Source: Bacteroidales bacterium
GTDB lineage: Bacteria; Bacteroidota; Bacteroidia; Bacteroidales; M50B96
Length of the DNA stretch: 64,000 nucleotides
Direction of reading: 5' to 3'
NCBI GenBank assembly: GCA_021740905.1
Contig: JAIOYV010000012.1
Location: 1-64,000, forward strand
Shown here: positions 60,964-64,000 of the stretch, in pieces
Position numbering within the stretch: the first letter of the stretch is position 1
Layout of the letters: each line of letters starts with the position of its first letter
Position numbers and translations under genes: made by a program
Notes under the pieces: model-generated
The model's database searches: none
Told to the model about the DNA's origin: nothing
The model's input: the letters and a program-made list of their open reading frames with translations, nothing else

Positions 60964-62715
60964 ATGGCAGATGAATTAAATTATATAGACAAAATTGTCC
61001 GCGACAAGGTGGCGAACCACGCCGTTGAATCGTCGCTGAACAATTGGGCGCATATCCAGAGGGCAGCCTTCTGGAAGAACTTTTTTACGTTTCGCATATT
61101 TAGCGTCAATGCCTACTATGCTGTGGCGATTGTAATGATAGGCATTGGAAGCTTGAGCTATTTTATTGAGCCTGCTTCGAATGTTGCACAATTCAACCAA
61201 AACGATCAGCTAGTTGCTGAAACCAATCCATCCGTTGAACTAAATCCGAATAATGAAGCCGCAAACCGAAATACCCCCATAGCCCAAATAGAATTGACTA
61301 GCAAAAGCCCAATCATTGATTCAAAAGCAAAAGATTATCAAATTGATTATAAGGCCGAACTTGCCAAACCAAACCCAAGCGACATCGCGAAGCTATCAAA
61401 AATAGAGATCCCATCATCCACTGAACCAATAGCGTTGGATAGGAAAACGGAAATCCAGAATAAAAATGCTAGCTTAACTGATGTTGTTCATCCAGATGAA
61501 ATCTCTGAAACACCCTCACCGAAATTGGAAAAAGAAGGCCATGCAGATGCCGCATCCTTAATCGCAAGTAATGTTACAGAAGAAAAAACAGGAGTACTTG
61601 TAGATGTTGAAAGCCCTACTATTGTTGATGAAAAACTGGACTCTGAAAATCAAGAAGAGGCTTCACTATTGCCTGTCGATTTTATTTCAGAAGAAAATAC
61701 AATTGAGGAAGAGGAAACCATTGAGCCTTCACTTGAAGAAAACCTGGCACCTGAAAGCCCAGCCAATTTGGAAGATGCCTTTGTATTAGCCGAGCAAGCT
61801 TCGTTGATAGGCGACTTGAACTATATGCCGCTTAGGTCGCTGGTTTATTCTAATTCAATGGCCTTCGATCCTGCGTACCGTTTGCTGTATTCCGATACCT
61901 TCGATTACTATGTGCCGCCTGCCGAACGATATTTATGGCGTCTGGGTGTTTTTTATGCCCCAATCTATTCGACACCTCAAAACTACGCATCAAACCCGGA
62001 GGTGGTAGATGTGATCCGGCAGAAAGAAAAAATTGAAAAACCGGCAATGACTTTTTCCACAGGGGTTTCGTTGCAATATCAAGGAAGAAAGCGCATTGGT
62101 TTCCAAACAGGGGTCGGTGTGACTCAATTGGGCGATTTATTTTCGCGGGGCGAGTATTCTGACATTACTCCATACAGCTATCCAAAATATCCTGAAGGAG
62201 GCTATAATGAAATTGATACCATATTATTCTTCAACCTTGATTCTTTGCTTCAGGGAGTTGAATACATCGATACTATTTTTGATCCCCAGTGGGTGGAAGA
62301 CAATACAATGATTGAAGGTGCAGATACTACAAAATACAAGGGGGCAAAGGTACAAAACAGGTTTACTTACATTGAGGTCCCATTCCTTTTTAGTTACAAT
62401 ATTCCCGGGCCACGCCTTAGCTACACGTTAAAATTGGGGATGGCTGCCGGCTTCCTAATCCAGGCCGATGGCAAAAAGTTAAACACCGAAAATGAATTCG
62501 AGATTGTCGATTTTGAGTATGATTCACCAAAGTACCGTAAGGTGAACTATTCAGTTTTGGCCGGAGTAGATTTTAATTACAGGTTTCATCAACGCTTTAG
62601 TTTTACCACAGGATTTATGTACCGGCGCAACCTGTTTGATGTGTATGAGAATTATCCGTATGGCCTGAAATATACTTCGACCCAGGTTACCTTTGGAATA
62701 CAGTATTATCTTTAG
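60964..62715 (+). CDS. trans-envelope regulator: cytoplasmic helix, TM, linker, outer membrane barrel
   Basis: 583 residues in four parts: a charged cytoplasmic-type N terminus (1-48, EYIDKIVRDKVANHAVESSLNNW-like), one membrane helix (about 49-68), a long acidic, Pro/Glu-rich linker (about 70-275, with runs such as EEEETIEPSLEENL), and a C-terminal OMP_b-brl-type beta-barrel (about 350-583, FSTGVSLQYQGRKRIGFQTG through TQVTFGIQYYL). It has no N-terminal signal peptide, so the first helix anchors it in the inner membrane while the end resembles an outer membrane barrel. The adjacent ECF sigma gene suggests that the N terminus holds the sigma factor (inference). Confidence 0.7.
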   Translation: MADELNYIDKIVRDKVANHAVESSLNNWAHIQRAAFWKNFFTFRIFSVNAYYAVAIVMIGIGSLSYFIEPASNVAQFNQNDQLVAETNPSVELNPNNEAANRNTPIAQIELTSKSPIIDSKAKDYQIDYKAELAKPNPSDIAKLSKIEIPSSTEPIALDRKTEIQNKNASLTDVVHPDEISETPSPKLEKEGHADAASLIASNVTEEKTGVLVDVESPTIVDEKLDSENQEEASLLPVDFISEENTIEEEETIEPSLEENLAPESPANLEDAFVLAEQASLIGDLNYMPLRSLVYSNSMAFDPAYRLLYSDTFDYYVPPAERYLWRLGVFYAPIYSTPQNYASNPEVVDVIRQKEKIEKPAMTFSTGVSLQYQGRKRIGFQTGVGVTQLGDLFSRGEYSDITPYSYPKYPEGGYNEIDTILFFNLDSLLQGVEYIDTIFDPQWVEDNTMIEGADTTKYKGAKVQNRFTYIEVPFLFSYNIPGPRLSYTLKLGMAAGFLIQADGKKLNTENEFEIVDFEYDSPKYRKVNYSVLAGVDFNYRFHQRFSFTTGFMYRRNLFDVYENYPYGLKYTSTQVTFGIQYYL

Positions 62716-62830
62716 TATGTATCACTACGACACATAGCGTATGCCGCATAGCGTACTGCATACCGTATGCCGCAAATCACCACAATAAATAGTGGTGCTA
62801 TCTCAACCGAAAAAATAAAAATATATATTT
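62716..62830. repeat. intergenic palindromes (gcatac/gtatgc; caccac hairpin)
   Basis: agcgtatgccgcata-like words recur (62738-62775), pairing in several ways. A 6-bp hairpin (62778-62783 with 62792-62797, 8-nt loop) resembles the caccacaa palindrome at 2159-2178 in 17 of 20 positions. No gene. Confidence 0.5.
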
Positions 62831-63100
62831 CTATTTAGGTTGATAACCCGGTAATTCCCTGTGCGAGTGATCGCAAAACGGAAGGGTCTTGCTCATCCGG
62901 CAGTCGCACCATTTCACTTCCTGTTTAATGTGGATTTTTGTTGGGATGGGTTTAAAGTTTGTGCCTTCATTATGCGAACTATCGCAAAACGGGTTGTTGT
63001 TCGTGCGTCCACAGGAGCAGTAATAATATTCCCCTGGCTCCATTAACAGGCGCAATGAATGAAGCCCCCTTATTTTTGGTTTTGTGTTGTCTTCCATCAT
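62831..63100 (-). CDS. double CDGSH iron-sulfur protein
   Basis: 89 residues with two CDGSH-type sites: C28-x-C30-x8-C39-x3-H43 and C65-x-C67-x8-C76-x3-H80. Each should bind a [2Fe-2S] cluster through three cysteines and one histidine, as in the bacterial and mitochondrial MiNT-type double-CDGSH proteins. No signal peptide or membrane helix. Roles proposed for the family are redox sensing and cluster transfer. Two Met codons open the frame. It is 107 nt after ispG (also an Fe-S enzyme) on the same strand. Confidence 0.92.
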   Translation of the reverse strand: MMEDNTKPKIRGLHSLRLLMEPGEYYYCSCGRTNNNPFCDSSHNEGTNFKPIPTKIHIKQEVKWCDCRMSKTLPFCDHSHRELPGYQPK

Positions 63101-63206
63101 AATATAGTTTTTTATTTTCAGTTTCTTTTATTATTTTCTTCAAATTGTGTCAGCGAGTATGTTATTTTAAGCTCTTCGTTTACCGAAAACTTAGAATTCC
63201 CTCAAC

Positions 63207-64000
63207 TCAAGGCTCTACCCACTTTCCATTTTCCTTTATTAGTTGCACCAAGGCTTCGACGGCTTCCGATTCGGGAATATTTTTCCGGATAAGCTCTTTG
63301 TTCCGATAAAGGGAAATTTGACCAGGCCCGGCACCTACATAGCCAAAATCGGCATCGGCCATTTCGCCTGGCCCGTTTACAATGCAGCCCATTACACCAA
63401 TTTTCAAGCCTTTCAGATGGGTTGTGCGTTCGCGGATTTTCCGGGTTGTTTCCTGCAAAGCGAAAAGGGTACGGCCACAACCTGGGCAGGAGATGTATTC
63501 GGTTTTTGAAATTCGCAAACGGCTGGCTTGTAAAATACCAAAAGCTGTGGCTATGCTTGGTTGATGTGAAATTGCTGCACTGGACTGCAATAGGATTCCA
63601 TCCACAAAGCCATCGATGCACAAAGGGCCAAAATCGCATGATGCTTTTAGTTGGAAATCTTCGATGTCAGAATCATTATATGAATGAAATGGAATCATCG
63701 GAGCCTGACATTCCGAATTGATCAATGTAAAAACAATCGCCCGTTGCTCGCCAATCCAATTTCGACTTTCCGAGCCAGCCAATACAACCACCTTGTCATC
63801 AGCTTTTATTTGTTCAATGAGATTCCTGTTTAGATCTGAATAATTGATCCGAAGGAAAATAATATTGGCCTGTATATTTTTCTCCTGTTGAAATTCAGTG
63901 GCAGAGAGAACAGGAAAGCAATTTTTTGTTCCCGGATAATTCGCCTTCCAATTTTCAAAATCGAATAGGAAACCTACATTTAATGAAGGCGCAAGACTGA
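63207..64000 (-). CDS. ispG: IspG (GcpE) 3' part, runs off the window
   Basis: The frame is open from the stop at 63207 to the window edge at 64000 without a start, so the gene is partial; a GTG at 63791 is internal. The visible 264 codons hold the C-terminal [4Fe-4S] domain: SCPGCGRTLFALQETT and GVMGCIVNGPGEMADADFGYVG, plus the upstream FLRINYSDLN strand. IspG converts MEcPP to HMBPP in the MEP isoprenoid pathway. Bacteroidota enzymes are the long form with an inserted domain, so much of the gene lies beyond the window. Confidence 0.93.
   Translation of the reverse strand, partial: SLAPSLNVGFLFDFENWKANYPGTKNCFPVLSATEFQQEKNIQANIIFLRINYSDLNRNLIEQIKADDKVVVLAGSESRNWIGEQRAIVFTLINSECQAPMIPFHSYNDSDIEDFQLKASCDFGPLCIDGFVDGILLQSSAAISHQPSIATAFGILQASRLRISKTEYISCPGCGRTLFALQETTRKIRERTTHLKGLKIGVMGCIVNGPGEMADADFGYVGAGPGQISLYRNKELIRKNIPESEAVEALVQLIKENGKWVEP

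Noticed and set aside
63207..63791. A complete 194-residue gene starting at a GTG
   Set aside because: The frame continues open to the window edge with IspG-like residues, so it is the 3' part of a longer gene.
1..64000. tRNA, rRNA, integrase or intact IS
   Set aside because: No cloverleaf, rRNA segment or transposase domain was recognised by eye on either strand; tRNAscan-SE and ISfinder searches would be needed to exclude weak cases.

Overview
The window comes from a member of the Bacteroidota, most like an environmental Bacteroidales/Marinilabiliales-type genome (inference, not a species call). The evidence is: several exported proteins ending in a type IX secretion (T9SS) type A sorting domain (PNP...G.Y motifs); promoter boxes of the Bacteroidota form TTTG...TAnnTTTG; and families typical of the phylum (S46 dipeptidyl-peptidase, GEVED/PKD adhesin-like proteins, a BACON-like domain, a Cys-rich protein next to a TonB receptor, an SPFH protein with a small Arc-type partner). 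No rRNA, tRNA, CRISPR array, integrase or intact insertion sequence was found.

Layout. 1-2237: REP-like palindromes, a zinc-ribbon protein, and an SPFH/ribbon-helix-helix operon with a perfect palindrome in its leader. 2238-8589: an iron-type alcohol dehydrogenase, a repeat-rich gap, then cvpA-like, rhodanese and S46 peptidase genes and a GT39-like glycosyltransferase. 8598-13688 (minus): a tightly coupled operon of three GH16 glycoside hydrolase paralogues with one polytopic membrane protein. 14065-23568: four TPR-sensor class III adenylate cyclases, interrupted by a cupin/EthD pair and a 179-bp cruciform-like element. 23804-30575: an unknown 161-aa gene, a universal stress protein, a Cys-rich protein plus TonB receptor (probable metal uptake), a small T9SS protein, a PAP2 phosphatase and a HEPN/MNT toxin-antitoxin pair. 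30674-36849: mazG, phoH, an unknown membrane protein, a four-helix-bundle protein, purC, a lipoprotein and a barrel protein. 37190-45304: two giant PKD paralogues, a BACON-like protein and a frameshifted pseudogene. 45405-53194: C1B peptidase, ppk1, pabA/trpG and the overlapping aroB-aroD-aroA operon. 53235-64000: a solitary type IIG-like restriction-modification protein, a T9SS protein, a DUF255 protein, an ECF sigma factor followed by a probable trans-envelope regulator, a double-CDGSH protein and the 3' part of ispG, which runs off the window.

How genes work together. The clearest units are the GH16 operon (extracellular beta-glucan-type polysaccharide breakdown), the cyclase cluster (periplasmic TPR sensing coupled to cytoplasmic cAMP synthesis, but with no cAMP effector in view), the aro operon with pabA/trpG nearby (chorismate synthesis and use), the metal-uptake pair and the sigma/barrel pair. 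Intergenic DNA holds several kinds of short palindromes and degenerate tandem arrays.

The most promising undescribed material is the four-cyclase cluster (120-bp in-frame TPR expansion, a 74-bp identical tract between two copies, a palindrome in frame in a third), the sigma/trans-envelope barrel protein, the GH16 operon with its almost invariant N-terminal segment, and the 179-bp structured element. No single system here is provably novel from sequence alone.
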